Assembly (NCBI GenBank): GCA_015060395.1
Contig: SUYP01000021.1
Coordinates: 1 to 51,163, forward strand
Direction of reading: 5' to 3'
Length of the DNA: 51,163 bases
Origin: Bacteroidales bacterium
Lineage (GTDB): Bacteria > Bacteroidota > Bacteroidia > Bacteroidales > UBA932
Below the pieces are notes generated by a model. It was given only the letters and a program-made list of their open reading frames with translations. It was not told the DNA's origin and ran no database searches. The position numbers and the translations under genes are program-made. This document shows, in pieces, positions 32,205 through 41,936 of the stretch (its first letter is position 1; every line of letters begins with the position of its first letter).

Positions 32205-33809
32205 ATGAAAAGACTTGCAACATATATTTTCTCCGCTTATTTGATCATTGCAGCAGCGTCTTGTACAGAACGCTCTGAAAGCATTTATGAAAGTGATCTG
32301 AAACGCATAGACCAGGCATTGGAGCGTTCGGATGAATATCTCCGCATCAAGCAGCAGAAGATAAGCACCATCGAGAATATGCTCAATTCCCGTGGCGTAA
32401 CCTCCCTCCAGCAGTACAATATCTATGACCAGCTCTTTCTTGAATATCAGCCGTTCCAGTTTGACAAGGCAAAGGAAATGCTTGACCGTCAGCTAGATAT
32501 AGCTCTTGAGATCGGCAATGATTCTCTCCGTCTGGGTGCGATGCTCGATAAGGCTATGCTTCTGACCACGGCCGGATTTTATCTCGAAGCGGATGATGTC
32601 TTCGCCCAGATCGACACTTCCGCACTGGGACGTGATCAGATGACGGAGTGGTATAATGCAAGGCAGAAATTCCTGCACGACTATCAGGAATATGTAACGA
32701 CTTCCAGCATAGAGGTTCCGGATGCATCCAAGATTACGCATTATCAGGACTGTATCCTGGAAAATACTCCGGCAGATCTCCCTGTAAATCGTCATATAAG
32801 GATATTGAGGATGATAGAGGACAAGGATTTCGAGAAGGCATATTCGGAAAATCTTCGTTTCATAGAGAGTCTTGACAAGGATTCGCGTGACTATGCCGTG
32901 CAGACCTACTGGCAAGGCTTCATCTGCGAGAATCTTGACCGTACGGCGGAAATTATAAAATGGTGGACGGAATCGGCTCTTTGTGACATCAGAGGAGCCA
33001 TCAAGGATAATGCGTCACTCTGTTCCATCGCTATCAAACTCTCTGATCCTCAGGATACTGACCGCGCCTTCAGATATATAAACATATCCCTTGACGATGC
33101 GCTTTTCTATAATGCCAAGCTGAGAAAGGTCCAGATCGCTTCGACTCTCCCTTGGATCATCAAGACGTACACCGACAGCAAGGAACTTCAGAGCAGGTAC
33201 AGAAGCCGCTATCTCATAATGACGACCTGCATCGCCCTGCTGCTGCTTGTGTTCTGCGTGGTGACCATCCGTCTGTATGTCAAAGGACGTAGGAATGCCT
33301 CTGAGATCGAATCCAAGAATATGCAGCTGGCTGAGTATTATCATTCGGTCATTGATGCTGAGGAGAATCTCAAGCAGACGAACCTCGACCTTGTCGAGGC
33401 TAATGCCGCGAAGGAGGAATATCTCGGCCTCTTCCTATCTATGTGTTCGGGCTATCTTGACAAGCTGAAGAAGAATCTGACACGCGACCAGTTCGATGCC
33501 GAGCTCAAGAATTTCTATAAGACTTTCGATACATCCTTCCTTTCGCTCTATCCTACTTTTGTGGAAGAGTTCAATGCACTTCTCAAGGAGGACTCCAGAG
33601 TGAAGATAAAGGATGGTGAACTGCTGAGTACGGAACTCCGTATCTTTGCTCTGATCAAGCTCGGAATCACCCAGTCCTCTCATATCGCATCCCTTCTGAG
33701 GTACTCTGTAAACACCATCTACAATTACAGGGCTCAGGTGAAGAATGCGGCTCTCGAAAATCGTGAAAATTTCGAGGAAACAGTCAAAAAGATAGGCTCA
33801 AAACGCTGA
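32205..33809 (+). CDS. DUF6377 membrane-spanning PUL regulator
   Basis: A 534-residue protein expected to sense glycan in the periplasm and bind DNA inside. An N-terminal signal or anchor (IIAAASC) is followed by a helical, TPR-like region (about 30-330). One transmembrane helix (about 335-358) and a coiled coil (about 362-400) come next. The C-terminus, with LSTELRIFALIKLGITQSSH and then YSVNTIYNYRAQVKN, looks like a LuxR-type helix-turn-helix. Proteins of this type often adjoin SusCD pairs. Candidate binding sites, three TTTGTCCACT repeats, lie just downstream before susC. Confidence 0.85.
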   Translation: MKRLATYIFSAYLIIAAASCTERSESIYESDLKRIDQALERSDEYLRIKQQKISTIENMLNSRGVTSLQQYNIYDQLFLEYQPFQFDKAKEMLDRQLDIALEIGNDSLRLGAMLDKAMLLTTAGFYLEADDVFAQIDTSALGRDQMTEWYNARQKFLHDYQEYVTTSSIEVPDASKITHYQDCILENTPADLPVNRHIRILRMIEDKDFEKAYSENLRFIESLDKDSRDYAVQTYWQGFICENLDRTAEIIKWWTESALCDIRGAIKDNASLCSIAIKLSDPQDTDRAFRYINISLDDALFYNAKLRKVQIASTLPWIIKTYTDSKELQSRYRSRYLIMTTCIALLLLVFCVVTIRLYVKGRRNASEIESKNMQLAEYYHSVIDAEENLKQTNLDLVEANAAKEEYLGLFLSMCSGYLDKLKKNLTRDQFDAELKNFYKTFDTSFLSLYPTFVEEFNALLKEDSRVKIKDGELLSTELRIFALIKLGITQSSHIASLLRYSVNTIYNYRAQVKNAALENRENFEETVKKIGSKR

Positions 33810-33838
33810 AAAATCCACTTTTTTATCAAAGATGATAT

Positions 33839-33882
33839 ATTGCCAATATTCTGATAGCCAAAGGTTTATGAATATTGGCAAT
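33839..33882 (+). terminator. Perfect 13-bp inverted repeat after the regulator gene
   Basis: ATTGCCAATATTC (33839-33851) pairs with 33870-33882 across an 18-nt loop, 30 bp after the regulator stop, followed by CTTTGTTTG. It probably terminates the regulator transcript, though the T-run is interrupted. The 309-bp gap 33810-34118 also holds the operator-like repeats and the susC promoter. Confidence 0.55.
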
Positions 33883-33887
33883 CTTTG

Positions 33888-34003
33888 TTTGTCCACTTAG
33901 CCAAAAGTGGGGCCCCTTTGATGTCTTGATTTGTCCACTTTTTTGCCTCTTTTCTGCCCGTCAAGCATCTGTAAATCTGTAGGTTATATGCTGTTTGTCC
34001 ACT
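33888..34003 (+). promoter_or_regulatory. Three direct TTTGTCCACT repeats upstream of susC
   Basis: The exact 10-mer occurs at 33888-33897, 33930-33939 and 33994-34003. Spacings are 42 and 64 bp, close to 4 and 6 helical turns, so the sites face the same side of the DNA. The nearest site is 50 bp upstream of the susC -7 box, a suitable place for an activator. Confidence 0.6.
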
Positions 34004-34026
34004 AATTTCCGACTGTGTGCGGAATT

Positions 34027-34061
34027 TTTGGCTGAACTGATTGGAAAAATATGTAAATTTG
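34027..34061 (+). promoter_or_regulatory. susC promoter
   Basis: The -7 box is TAAATTTG (34054-34061). A TTTG at 34027-34030 lies 23 bp upstream and may be the -33 box. The leader to the ATG is about 50 nt. Confidence 0.65.
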
Positions 34062-34118
34062 AGAACACGAACTTTTAAGATTCGTTCATACATTAACTAA
34101 CACATAAACACTAACCAA

Positions 34119-37100
34119 ATGAAACACCTAACTTATCGAATCGCCCTTATCTTTGCGATAATGGGTCTGAGCTGCGCCAATGCGTTCGCTCAGCAAGTGA
34201 AAGGTACAGTCAAGGATTCAGCCGGTGAGCCTGTAATAGGCGCTGCGGTGATGGTGGAAGGTACATCCATCGGAACTACGGTTGACCTTGATGGTAATTT
34301 TGTTCTCAATGAGAATCTTTCTTCCGATGCGATCCTCGTCGTGACTTCAATCGGTTACAAGACAGCTCGCGTTCCAGTAGGGGGGGGCACAGTAAATGTC
34401 ATCCTTGAGGAAGACGCAGAACTTCTTGACGAGGTCGTGATGATCGGATACGGCGTGCAGAAGAAGGCCGTTGTGTCTGCTGCGATTTCTACAGTCGGTG
34501 ACGAAATGCTCGACAAGGTTGCTGCAGTACGCGTTGATGACGCCCTCAAGGGACTTACAGCCGGTGTGACAGTCACATCGACTTCAGGTCAGCCTGGCGC
34601 CGGCTCGGAGGTGCGTATCCGCGGTATCGGTACCATCAACGACTCGAATCCTCTTTATGTGGTGGACGGTATGGCCATCAACGGAGGTATAGACTATCTT
34701 GCACCAAGCGATATCGAGCGTATCGACATTCTCAAGGATGCCGCATCCTGTGCAGTTTACGGTACCCGTGGTGCCAACGGTGTAATCCTCGTGACCACAA
34801 AGAAGGGTTCATCTGACAAGGTTTCCGTTACATACGATTTCCAGTACGGAATGTCAAGCCCTTGGCGCAAGCGTGAGGTCCTCAACGCAACTGAATATGC
34901 AGTGATGATGAACGAGGCTGCCATCAATGATGGAAATGCTCCGGTTTATGCAGATCCTTATTCTTTCGGTGAGGGAACTGACTGGCAGGACGAGCTCTTC
35001 AACTGGAATGCCCCTTCACAGACACACCAGCTTACAATCAGCGGTAACAGCGGCAAGAACCAGTATTTCGTTTCAGCCGGCTATTATACTCAGGAAGGTA
35101 TCGTCGGCGGTAACTTCGACCGTTCGAACTATGAGCGCTTCTCTGTACGTCTGAATGACCAGTACACAATCTTCGATGCAACCTCATCGCGCTCCTGGCT
35201 CAATAAGATGAACCTCAACATCAATGCTGCATATTCCCGCACATTCACAAGAGGCATCTCCACCAACTCCGAGTTCGGTTCTCCTCTCGGTTCGGCTGCA
35301 GCCCTTTCTCCACTTCTTAATGTATATGTGGATCCGGCTGACGAGCAGGCAGTGATCGACAGATATTATTATAATGATGCAGCACACGCTGTGGATGAGA
35401 CCACAGGTGAGCTTCTCAACCCTAACTGGAGCGACTTTAACCTTATCCGTGACCCAAGAAACGGACGCCTCTTCACAATTCCGGGCACAGAGTTCCAGGA
35501 AATGGTCAACCCTCTCGCCGACCTTTCTCTTCCGGGAACAAGAAACAACTATGACAGGCTCATCGGAGGTGCCGAGGTGGCATTCCAGCTTTATGAGGGC
35601 CTGACTCTCCGTTCTTCAGTCAATGTTGACTTCTCAGTTGGAGGTTCTGACGGATGGACACCTAACTACTATCTTTCTTCAACACGTCACCAGGGCTACT
35701 CTTCTGTATGGGGCTCTATGAACCGCGGCCTTATCTGGCAGGTGGAGAACACTCTGACTTATACCAAGTCATTCAATGATAAGCACAACCTTACAGTGAT
35801 GGCAGGTCAGACAGCATTCTCTGAGACAGGAAGAAACATCAATGCTTCAAGAATGTATCTTATGGAAGAGGATCCAAACAAGGCAAATATGGGATTCGCT
35901 ACCAGCCAGCGTGAGGATAACGACGGTGGTGGAAGCCTTTATGTTGACTATCGCCTCGCATCTCTCTTCGCACGTGCTTCATACGACTATGACAACCGTT
36001 ATATGGTTCAGGCGACAGTCCGCCGGGACGGTTCTTCACGCTTCGGACCTGGCCGCCGCTTCGGTATCTTCCCTTCAGCTTCTGCTGCGTGGAACATCAA
36101 GAACGAGCCTTTCCTCCAGGACAATGCTACTTGGCTTTCGACTTTGAAGTTCCGTGTATCCTGGGGTATCAACGGTAATGACCGTATCCCTGCATTCCAG
36201 TATGCGGCTCAGACAGCTACAGGCAACAACTATGTGTTCGGCAGCGGTGCTCTCGGAAATGAGGCAATCGTGAACGGTGTCAAGACGACAGTCACTCCTA
36301 ATGACGACCTCGGTTGGGAGCAGAGCCACCAGACCGACTTCGGTCTCGATTTCGGATTCTTCGGCAACTCTCTCCAGCTCACAGCGGACTACTTCTATAA
36401 GAGAACTGAAGGTATGCTGCAGGTGATGCCGGTTCCTACTTATCTCGGTGAGTCTAAGCCTTGGGGTAACGTCGGTGAAATGTCCAACAGCGGTATCGAG
36501 TTCGATATGAACTACCGTTATTCTATCGGTGACTTCAACTTCTCGATAGGTGCAAATGCCACATATATCAAGACCATCCTCATCAATGCAGGTAATGAGA
36601 CCGGAATCCTCGACGGAGGTTCATTCCACCAGATGGGAACAATCACCCGTGGTCAGAACGGTATGGTCTATCCTTACTTCTACGGTTACAAGACTGACGG
36701 AGTATTCCAGAACTGGGACGAGGTCAATTCTTACGTAGGAGCAGACGGCTCTCTCATCCAGCCTTCGGCTCAGCCTGGTGACTTCCGTTATCAGGACCTC
36801 GACGGTGACGGCAAGATCACTGCGGAAGGTGACCGTACAAACCTCGGTAAGTGCGTTCCTGCCTGGACTTACGGTGTGAATGCAAGCATCGACTGGAAGG
36901 GCATCGACTTCTCTATGGTATGGCAGGGTGTTGCCGGCAATAAGATCTTTGACGGTACACGTCGTACAGACATTCCTACAATGAACCAGCCTAAGTATGT
37001 CCTCAACCGCTGGACCGGAGAGGGTTCTACAAATGCATATCCTCGTTTCACAACGACTGACCCTAACCAGAACTGGTCGAAGGCATCAGACTTCTTCATC

Positions 37101-37328
37101 AAGGATGCAAGCTATTTCCGTCTCAAGAACATCACATTGGGATATACTCTTCCTTACAACTGGACCAAGAAGGTATTCGTGAAGAAGCTTCGCGTTTACG
37201 TAGCTGCCGAGAACCTCCTCACCCTTACAAAGTATGACGGTTTCGATCCTGAAATCGCAGGCTATATGGACAGAGGTATCTATCCTCAGGCACGCACATT
37301 CCAGTTCGGTGCAAGCATTACTTTCTAA
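34119..37328 (+). CDS. SusC/RagA-family TonB-dependent outer-membrane transporter
   Basis: A 1069-residue barrel importing oligosaccharides with SusD as lid. After the signal peptide (ending NAFAQ) comes a carboxypeptidase-D-like domain (QVKGTVKDSAGEPVIGAAVM, about 26-105). A TonB-box region DEVVMIGYGVQKK follows, then the plug with VRIRGIGTINDSNPLYVVDG and ILKDAASCAVYGTRGANGVI, and a barrel ending in FQFGASITF. There is no N-terminal secretin/STN domain, so it is not of the anti-sigma-factor type. It starts the structural part of the PUL; susD follows after 21 bp. Confidence 0.97.
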   Translation: MKHLTYRIALIFAIMGLSCANAFAQQVKGTVKDSAGEPVIGAAVMVEGTSIGTTVDLDGNFVLNENLSSDAILVVTSIGYKTARVPVGGGTVNVILEEDAELLDEVVMIGYGVQKKAVVSAAISTVGDEMLDKVAAVRVDDALKGLTAGVTVTSTSGQPGAGSEVRIRGIGTINDSNPLYVVDGMAINGGIDYLAPSDIERIDILKDAASCAVYGTRGANGVILVTTKKGSSDKVSVTYDFQYGMSSPWRKREVLNATEYAVMMNEAAINDGNAPVYADPYSFGEGTDWQDELFNWNAPSQTHQLTISGNSGKNQYFVSAGYYTQEGIVGGNFDRSNYERFSVRLNDQYTIFDATSSRSWLNKMNLNINAAYSRTFTRGISTNSEFGSPLGSAAALSPLLNVYVDPADEQAVIDRYYYNDAAHAVDETTGELLNPNWSDFNLIRDPRNGRLFTIPGTEFQEMVNPLADLSLPGTRNNYDRLIGGAEVAFQLYEGLTLRSSVNVDFSVGGSDGWTPNYYLSSTRHQGYSSVWGSMNRGLIWQVENTLTYTKSFNDKHNLTVMAGQTAFSETGRNINASRMYLMEEDPNKANMGFATSQREDNDGGGSLYVDYRLASLFARASYDYDNRYMVQATVRRDGSSRFGPGRRFGIFPSASAAWNIKNEPFLQDNATWLSTLKFRVSWGINGNDRIPAFQYAAQTATGNNYVFGSGALGNEAIVNGVKTTVTPNDDLGWEQSHQTDFGLDFGFFGNSLQLTADYFYKRTEGMLQVMPVPTYLGESKPWGNVGEMSNSGIEFDMNYRYSIGDFNFSIGANATYIKTILINAGNETGILDGGSFHQMGTITRGQNGMVYPYFYGYKTDGVFQNWDEVNSYVGADGSLIQPSAQPGDFRYQDLDGDGKITAEGDRTNLGKCVPAWTYGVNASIDWKGIDFSMVWQGVAGNKIFDGTRRTDIPTMNQPKYVLNRWTGEGSTNAYPRFTTTDPNQNWSKASDFFIKDASYFRLKNITLGYTLPYNWTKKVFVKKLRVYVAAENLLTLTKYDGFDPEIAGYMDRGIYPQARTFQFGASITF

Positions 37329-37349
37329 TCACCAGTAAAGAGATATAAG

Positions 37350-38882
37350 ATGAAAAAGATATATTATATTTTTGCAGCCCTGCTGCTCTCTATGACTCTC
37401 AGCTCTTGCGGTGAGAAATGGCTTAATGTTGAGTCTCACGACAAGATCTTCATTGAAGAGTACTATAACTCGGAGTCACGTATCAAGGAAGCCCTTGTGG
37501 CTGCTTACGACCCTCTCCAGTGGTTTGACTGGGGTATGGGAATGTACAATCCTGTCCCTATGATCTATGAAGTGATGGCAGACGACGTATATCCTGGCGG
37601 ATCAGGCGTTTCGGACAACCGTCACTACCATCTGATGTTCGACTATTCTGTTGACTCTCAGAATACTCCTGCTTCCGTATGGACAATCGCATATTCTGGC
37701 GTGAACCGTGCCAACTGCGTTCACAAATATATGCCTGGCGTTCAGAACATCTCAGAAGAGAGAAAGGCGGAATTCCTTGCAGAGGCTACCGTTCTCCGCT
37801 CCTGGTATTATACCCAGATGTGGAAGCTTTGGGGAAATATCCCTTATTATTCGTCCAATCTTGAATTCCCATACGCTTCTCCACAGCTCAAGGCTGATGA
37901 GGTCTATGCACTTCTTATCGCTGACCTTGAGGCTGCAATCGAGACAAAGGCTCTTCCTATGAAGCGTACTGCAGAGCTCGGCCGCATCACTCAGGCTGCT
38001 GCAATGATGCTCTACGCTGAGATCGTTATGTATCAGAACGACAAGGAAAGGATGCAGACTGCCCTCAACTATATGGAGGAGATCATCACCAGCGGACAGT
38101 ATGCTCTGGTTTCATCTGCTGATCTCGCGAATATGTGGGAACCTGCAGGTGAGTGGAGTTCGGAGACTATCCTTGACATCAACTTCTTCAGCCAGGGCGC
38201 TTATCGCTCCTGGGGTAGCCCTCTCGCGGCCGGCGGTACAGTTCTCCCTACACTTATGGGTATGAACAGTATGGCAGGCAGCGCGAAGTACGGCAACGAG
38301 GGATGGGGCTTCTTCCCTCTCACCACTTCCGCTCCTAAGGCATTCGAGGAAGGTGACCTCCGCAAGGCCGTTACAATCTATGAGCCTGCTTCTGAAGGTG
38401 CTACATATACAGCACGTTACCAGGATACTGGATTCTACAATGCAAAGTATCTCCCTCGTCTTGACGGTAATGCAGGTCAGATCGCTGACGCAACATTGAA
38501 CTACGGCACAAACATCCGTCTCTACCGCTATGCAGAGACTCTCCTCAACGCTGCTGAGCTCATCGCTGTTCACGGCTGCTCAGGAAAGGGATCTGCAGAT
38601 GCTTATCTAAATGAGGTACGTACAAGAGCCGGTCTCGGTTCTGTAGGTGCAAGTCTTGAGACTATCCTTCAGGAGCGTCACGTCGAGCTTATGGGTGAAG
38701 GAAAACGCTATTGGGACCTCGTCCGTCTCGGACAGGCTGCTACAGTGCTCACTCCTGCAAACGATGAAGGCGGCTACCGCACAAAGGCTTGGACTGAGAA
38801 CAAGAAGTATCTCCCATTCCCTCAGACAGAGATGGATGCTACCGCAAGTACTCAGTATCCTCTTACCCAGAACAACTATTAA
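37350..38882 (+). CDS. SusD/RagB-family glycan-binding lipoprotein
   Basis: A 510-residue outer-membrane lipoprotein that closes over the SusC barrel. The lipobox is LSSC, about residue 20, followed by the typical KWLNVESHDKIF. The TPR-rich helical core includes WTIAYSGVNRANC, LAEATVLRSWYYTQMWKLWG (a very conserved SusD helix) and RLYRYAETLLNAAELIAVHG. The C-terminus has ERHVELMGEGKRYWDLVRLG and FPQTEMDA. The binding site cannot be mapped by eye. Confidence 0.97.
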   Translation: MKKIYYIFAALLLSMTLSSCGEKWLNVESHDKIFIEEYYNSESRIKEALVAAYDPLQWFDWGMGMYNPVPMIYEVMADDVYPGGSGVSDNRHYHLMFDYSVDSQNTPASVWTIAYSGVNRANCVHKYMPGVQNISEERKAEFLAEATVLRSWYYTQMWKLWGNIPYYSSNLEFPYASPQLKADEVYALLIADLEAAIETKALPMKRTAELGRITQAAAMMLYAEIVMYQNDKERMQTALNYMEEIITSGQYALVSSADLANMWEPAGEWSSETILDINFFSQGAYRSWGSPLAAGGTVLPTLMGMNSMAGSAKYGNEGWGFFPLTTSAPKAFEEGDLRKAVTIYEPASEGATYTARYQDTGFYNAKYLPRLDGNAGQIADATLNYGTNIRLYRYAETLLNAAELIAVHGCSGKGSADAYLNEVRTRAGLGSVGASLETILQERHVELMGEGKRYWDLVRLGQAATVLTPANDEGGYRTKAWTENKKYLPFPQTEMDATASTQYPLTQNNY

Positions 38883-38901
38883 TCGTTAATTCTGAAAGAT
38901 T

Positions 38902-41826
38902 ATGAAGATATTTAAATATATGGCGTTGGCTCTGGCGGCTGTGCTGTCTGTGGGCTGTATGCAGGAGCAGTTCGAGCTGGATCCAAACAAGGTTCCGTCT
39001 GCATCAGACCTTCAGGTAAAGATCGATGTCGATCAGGCGACCAACTATGTGACATTCTCCATTGAAAACGAGGGAATGGTGCCTATGTGGCTTTTCGGAA
39101 CAGAGAAGATCGACGGAAAGGCCAACAAGAAATACGCTTACACCGGAAACGGTCTCAAGCTCCGTCTTCGTGATGCCGGCGAGCACTCTGTAGAGGTCAA
39201 GGCATATAACGCTCACGGCGTGTCTGTGGGTTCTGTGACCAAGACATTCACCCTTGACAATACTTATCGTGATCCGTTCGATCCTTCAAAGTATATTACT
39301 TTCTTTGCCGGAAGCACTGAAAAGGTATGGGAGTGGAACTCTACAGTGAAGGGACATATGGGATGCGGCGAGCCTGGTACCGACGGCACCAACTGGTGGT
39401 CTGCAGGCCCGGATGAAAAGAAGGACTGTGGTCTTTATGACGACAGGCTTACATTCTCTGCCGATATGAAATATACCTACAACCCTGGTGAAGGCGGTAC
39501 TGTATATGTAAATAAGGATTCAGGCTACGGTACAGAGCACAATCCTAATGACGGCAATGACTATCAGGTTCCTATCGAAGGCTTCACTACCACATATTCA
39601 TTCGAGAATGCCTGGAATGATGCCGGTATCGAGGAAATTTATCTCGTACTTCCTGAAAACACCAACCTTTCATATATCCCTAATCCAGAAGCGATGGCTG
39701 AGCCGCGTTACAAGCTCCTTGAGGGAACAAATACCAAAAAGATAGCCCTTGTACACGACAACGGTGCAATCTCCTGGAAGTATGAGTTCATAGTTGAGGG
39801 CAGCGCTAAGCCAGCTGATCCTAAGCCGGATCCAGGTGAGGTCGTATTCGATCCTAACTCGGACCGCAATCTCTGGAAGAACGCCGTTATGGACGTTTCA
39901 TTCTGGTTCGCAAACAACGATTGGGGTCAGATCGACAACCCTGCATACACAGCGGAAGGCAACAAGCATACAATCGTGATCCCTGAGGGTATCGGTACTC
40001 AGCGTTGGCAGGGTCAGATGGTATTCAACAATACCGGTATCGTGACATCGGCTGATAAGAAGTATGACTTCCAGCTTGTACTCAACTCTACCGCAGACCA
40101 CGGCGGAATCACCATCAAACTCACTCAGCAGGATAATGACAATGTATTCTTCTTCGAGGATGCACACGCTGTGACAGCATACGAGGAGTTCAAGTATCAG
40201 GTGAAGGGCATCCAGGGTGTTGACCTTTCAAACGCTAAGCTCGTTCTCGACTTCGGTGGTGCGACTCCGGGCTCTACTGTAGAGATCAAGGATATCGTTC
40301 TTCAGGAGCATATCGAAGGCGGTTCAGGCCCTGCACCGTTCGATCCATCATCTCCAGACAACCTCTGGAACAATGCTGTGACTACAGACCACCACTTCTA
40401 TTTCGCAAACAACGACTGGGGTGCTATTGATAATGCAACAGTGACTTCAGACGGTGGTACTCATACATTTGTACTTCCTGAGGGCCTCGGTACCCAGCAG
40501 TGGCAGGGCCAGTTCTTCTTCCAGAACACCGGCCTCAAGTCAGAGGCTGCGAAGACATACGACTTCCACCTCGTGCTCAATTCGACAGCAGATCACCCAG
40601 GCGTTACCGTGAAGCTTTGCGCTCAGACTGACGACGGCGCCATCATCACAGACGGCCGCTATGCTCTTACAGCATACGAGGACTTCGTTCTCGATGTATA
40701 TGCAGCTCCTGGTATCGACTGCGATAACCTCAAGCTCGTCTTCGACTTCGGCGGCGGACAAGGTGGTTCGACAGTTGTTGTGAAGGATATCGTATTCCGT
40801 GAGGCTAAGACAGTCGGTGGCGGTTCATCAGAGCCGACATTCGACCCAAGCGATGCAAGCAATATGTGGCTTACTGCAAACACAACTGAAATGACATATT
40901 ACTATGCACCGGGCTGGGCTCAGATTGATAATCCTGGCTTCGAGGCAGACGGCAATAATTACACTGTAACTCTGCCTGAGGCAACTACAGACCAGTGGCA
41001 GGCACAAGTATGCTTCGCAAACACAGGTATGGCTGCTACACCTGACAAGACATACGATTTCTATCTTGTGATGAATTCTTCTCACGATCATCCTGGTGTA
41101 ACTGTGAAACTTACCCAGAATGACAATGATAATGTTTTCTTCTTCGCTGACAAGCATCAACTTACAGCATACGAGGATTATGTTTACAAGGTAGTGGCTA
41201 TGCCTGGTATCGATGCAAGCAACCTCAAGCTCGTTCTTGACTTCGGAGGAAATGCGGCAGGTACAGAGGTGACGATCAAGGACATCATCTTCCGTGAGAG
41301 CCAGGGTGCTGCAGCACCGGAGCCAGAGCCAGAGGTACCGGGTGCACTTGATCCTAATTCAGATGCAAACCTCTGGAAGAATGCTGTAATCGACGTATCA
41401 TACTGGTTTGCAGACAATAACTGGACTCAGATTGCAGATCCTGAAATGACAGCAGGCAATAATGAATATACTCTCATAATTCCTGAGGGAACAGGTGCTT
41501 CACAGTGGCAGGGACAGTTTGTATTCAACCATACAGGCATAAAGATCTCGACTGACAAGACATACGATTTCCAGGTTACACTGTACTCGGAGGCAGATCA
41601 TCCGCACGTTACCGTGAAGCCTTGCTACGAGCAGGCTCCTTCAAATGACGTGAACGAACTCTTCTACAAACCGGATATCGTTCTCTCAGCTTATGAGGAG
41701 TATGTATATACCGTAACAGGCCTTCCTGGAACAGATATTCCTGATATGAAACTCGTGTTCGACTTCGGCGGTGCAGTTGCCGGTTCAAAGGTGATCGTAA
41801 GCGGTATAACTCTTATCGAGCATTAA
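38902..41826 (+). CDS. SusE/F-position surface glycan-binding lipoprotein with four repeated modules
   Basis: A 974-residue lipoprotein (lipobox SVGC, about Cys19). After a PKD-like domain and an aromatic-rich domain (WEWNSTVKGHMGCGEPGTDG; to about 310) come four tandem modules of about 155 residues. They start near 315, 479, 647 and 816. Each begins (F/L)DP..., then NLWKNA, WFANNDWGQI, WQGQ(M/F)VFN, YDFQLVLNSTADH and AYEEFVYxV, and ends LKLVLDFGG...VxIKDIxxxE. The form suggests carbohydrate-binding beta-sandwiches with exposed Trp. A role in multivalent capture of the polymer is inferred from position. The operon's strongest terminator follows. Confidence 0.85.
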   Translation: MKIFKYMALALAAVLSVGCMQEQFELDPNKVPSASDLQVKIDVDQATNYVTFSIENEGMVPMWLFGTEKIDGKANKKYAYTGNGLKLRLRDAGEHSVEVKAYNAHGVSVGSVTKTFTLDNTYRDPFDPSKYITFFAGSTEKVWEWNSTVKGHMGCGEPGTDGTNWWSAGPDEKKDCGLYDDRLTFSADMKYTYNPGEGGTVYVNKDSGYGTEHNPNDGNDYQVPIEGFTTTYSFENAWNDAGIEEIYLVLPENTNLSYIPNPEAMAEPRYKLLEGTNTKKIALVHDNGAISWKYEFIVEGSAKPADPKPDPGEVVFDPNSDRNLWKNAVMDVSFWFANNDWGQIDNPAYTAEGNKHTIVIPEGIGTQRWQGQMVFNNTGIVTSADKKYDFQLVLNSTADHGGITIKLTQQDNDNVFFFEDAHAVTAYEEFKYQVKGIQGVDLSNAKLVLDFGGATPGSTVEIKDIVLQEHIEGGSGPAPFDPSSPDNLWNNAVTTDHHFYFANNDWGAIDNATVTSDGGTHTFVLPEGLGTQQWQGQFFFQNTGLKSEAAKTYDFHLVLNSTADHPGVTVKLCAQTDDGAIITDGRYALTAYEDFVLDVYAAPGIDCDNLKLVFDFGGGQGGSTVVVKDIVFREAKTVGGGSSEPTFDPSDASNMWLTANTTEMTYYYAPGWAQIDNPGFEADGNNYTVTLPEATTDQWQAQVCFANTGMAATPDKTYDFYLVMNSSHDHPGVTVKLTQNDNDNVFFFADKHQLTAYEDYVYKVVAMPGIDASNLKLVLDFGGNAAGTEVTIKDIIFRESQGAAAPEPEPEVPGALDPNSDANLWKNAVIDVSYWFADNNWTQIADPEMTAGNNEYTLIIPEGTGASQWQGQFVFNHTGIKISTDKTYDFQVTLYSEADHPHVTVKPCYEQAPSNDVNELFYKPDIVLSAYEEYVYTVTGLPGTDIPDMKLVFDFGGAVAGSKVIVSGITLIEH

Positions 41827-41840
41827 TAGTTATTCATAAT

Positions 41841-41882
41841 GGCAGGGGACAAAAGCCCGTAATGGGCTTTCCCCTGCCTTTT
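41841..41882 (+). terminator. Terminator after susC-susD-susE-like genes
   Basis: The outer stem GGCAGGGG/CCCCTGCC and inner stem AAAGCCC/GGGCTTT form a long hairpin followed by TTTT. It separates the transport and binding genes from the enzymes and could lower enzyme expression relative to SusCD. Confidence 0.88.
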
Positions 41883-41896
41883 AATATTTCGTCTCT

Positions 41897-41931
41897 GTCA
41901 TTTCGACTGAGCGAAGCGAATGGAGAGATCT
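41897..41931 (+). repeat. GTCATTTCGA...GAGATCT intergenic repeat before GH16-1
   Basis: The unit starts GTCATTTCGACTGAGCGAAG and ends GAGAGATCT, 5 bp before the GH16 start. It is related to the units at 9899, 16623, 43442 and 44634. Confidence 0.7.
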
Positions 41932-41936
41932 AAAAA

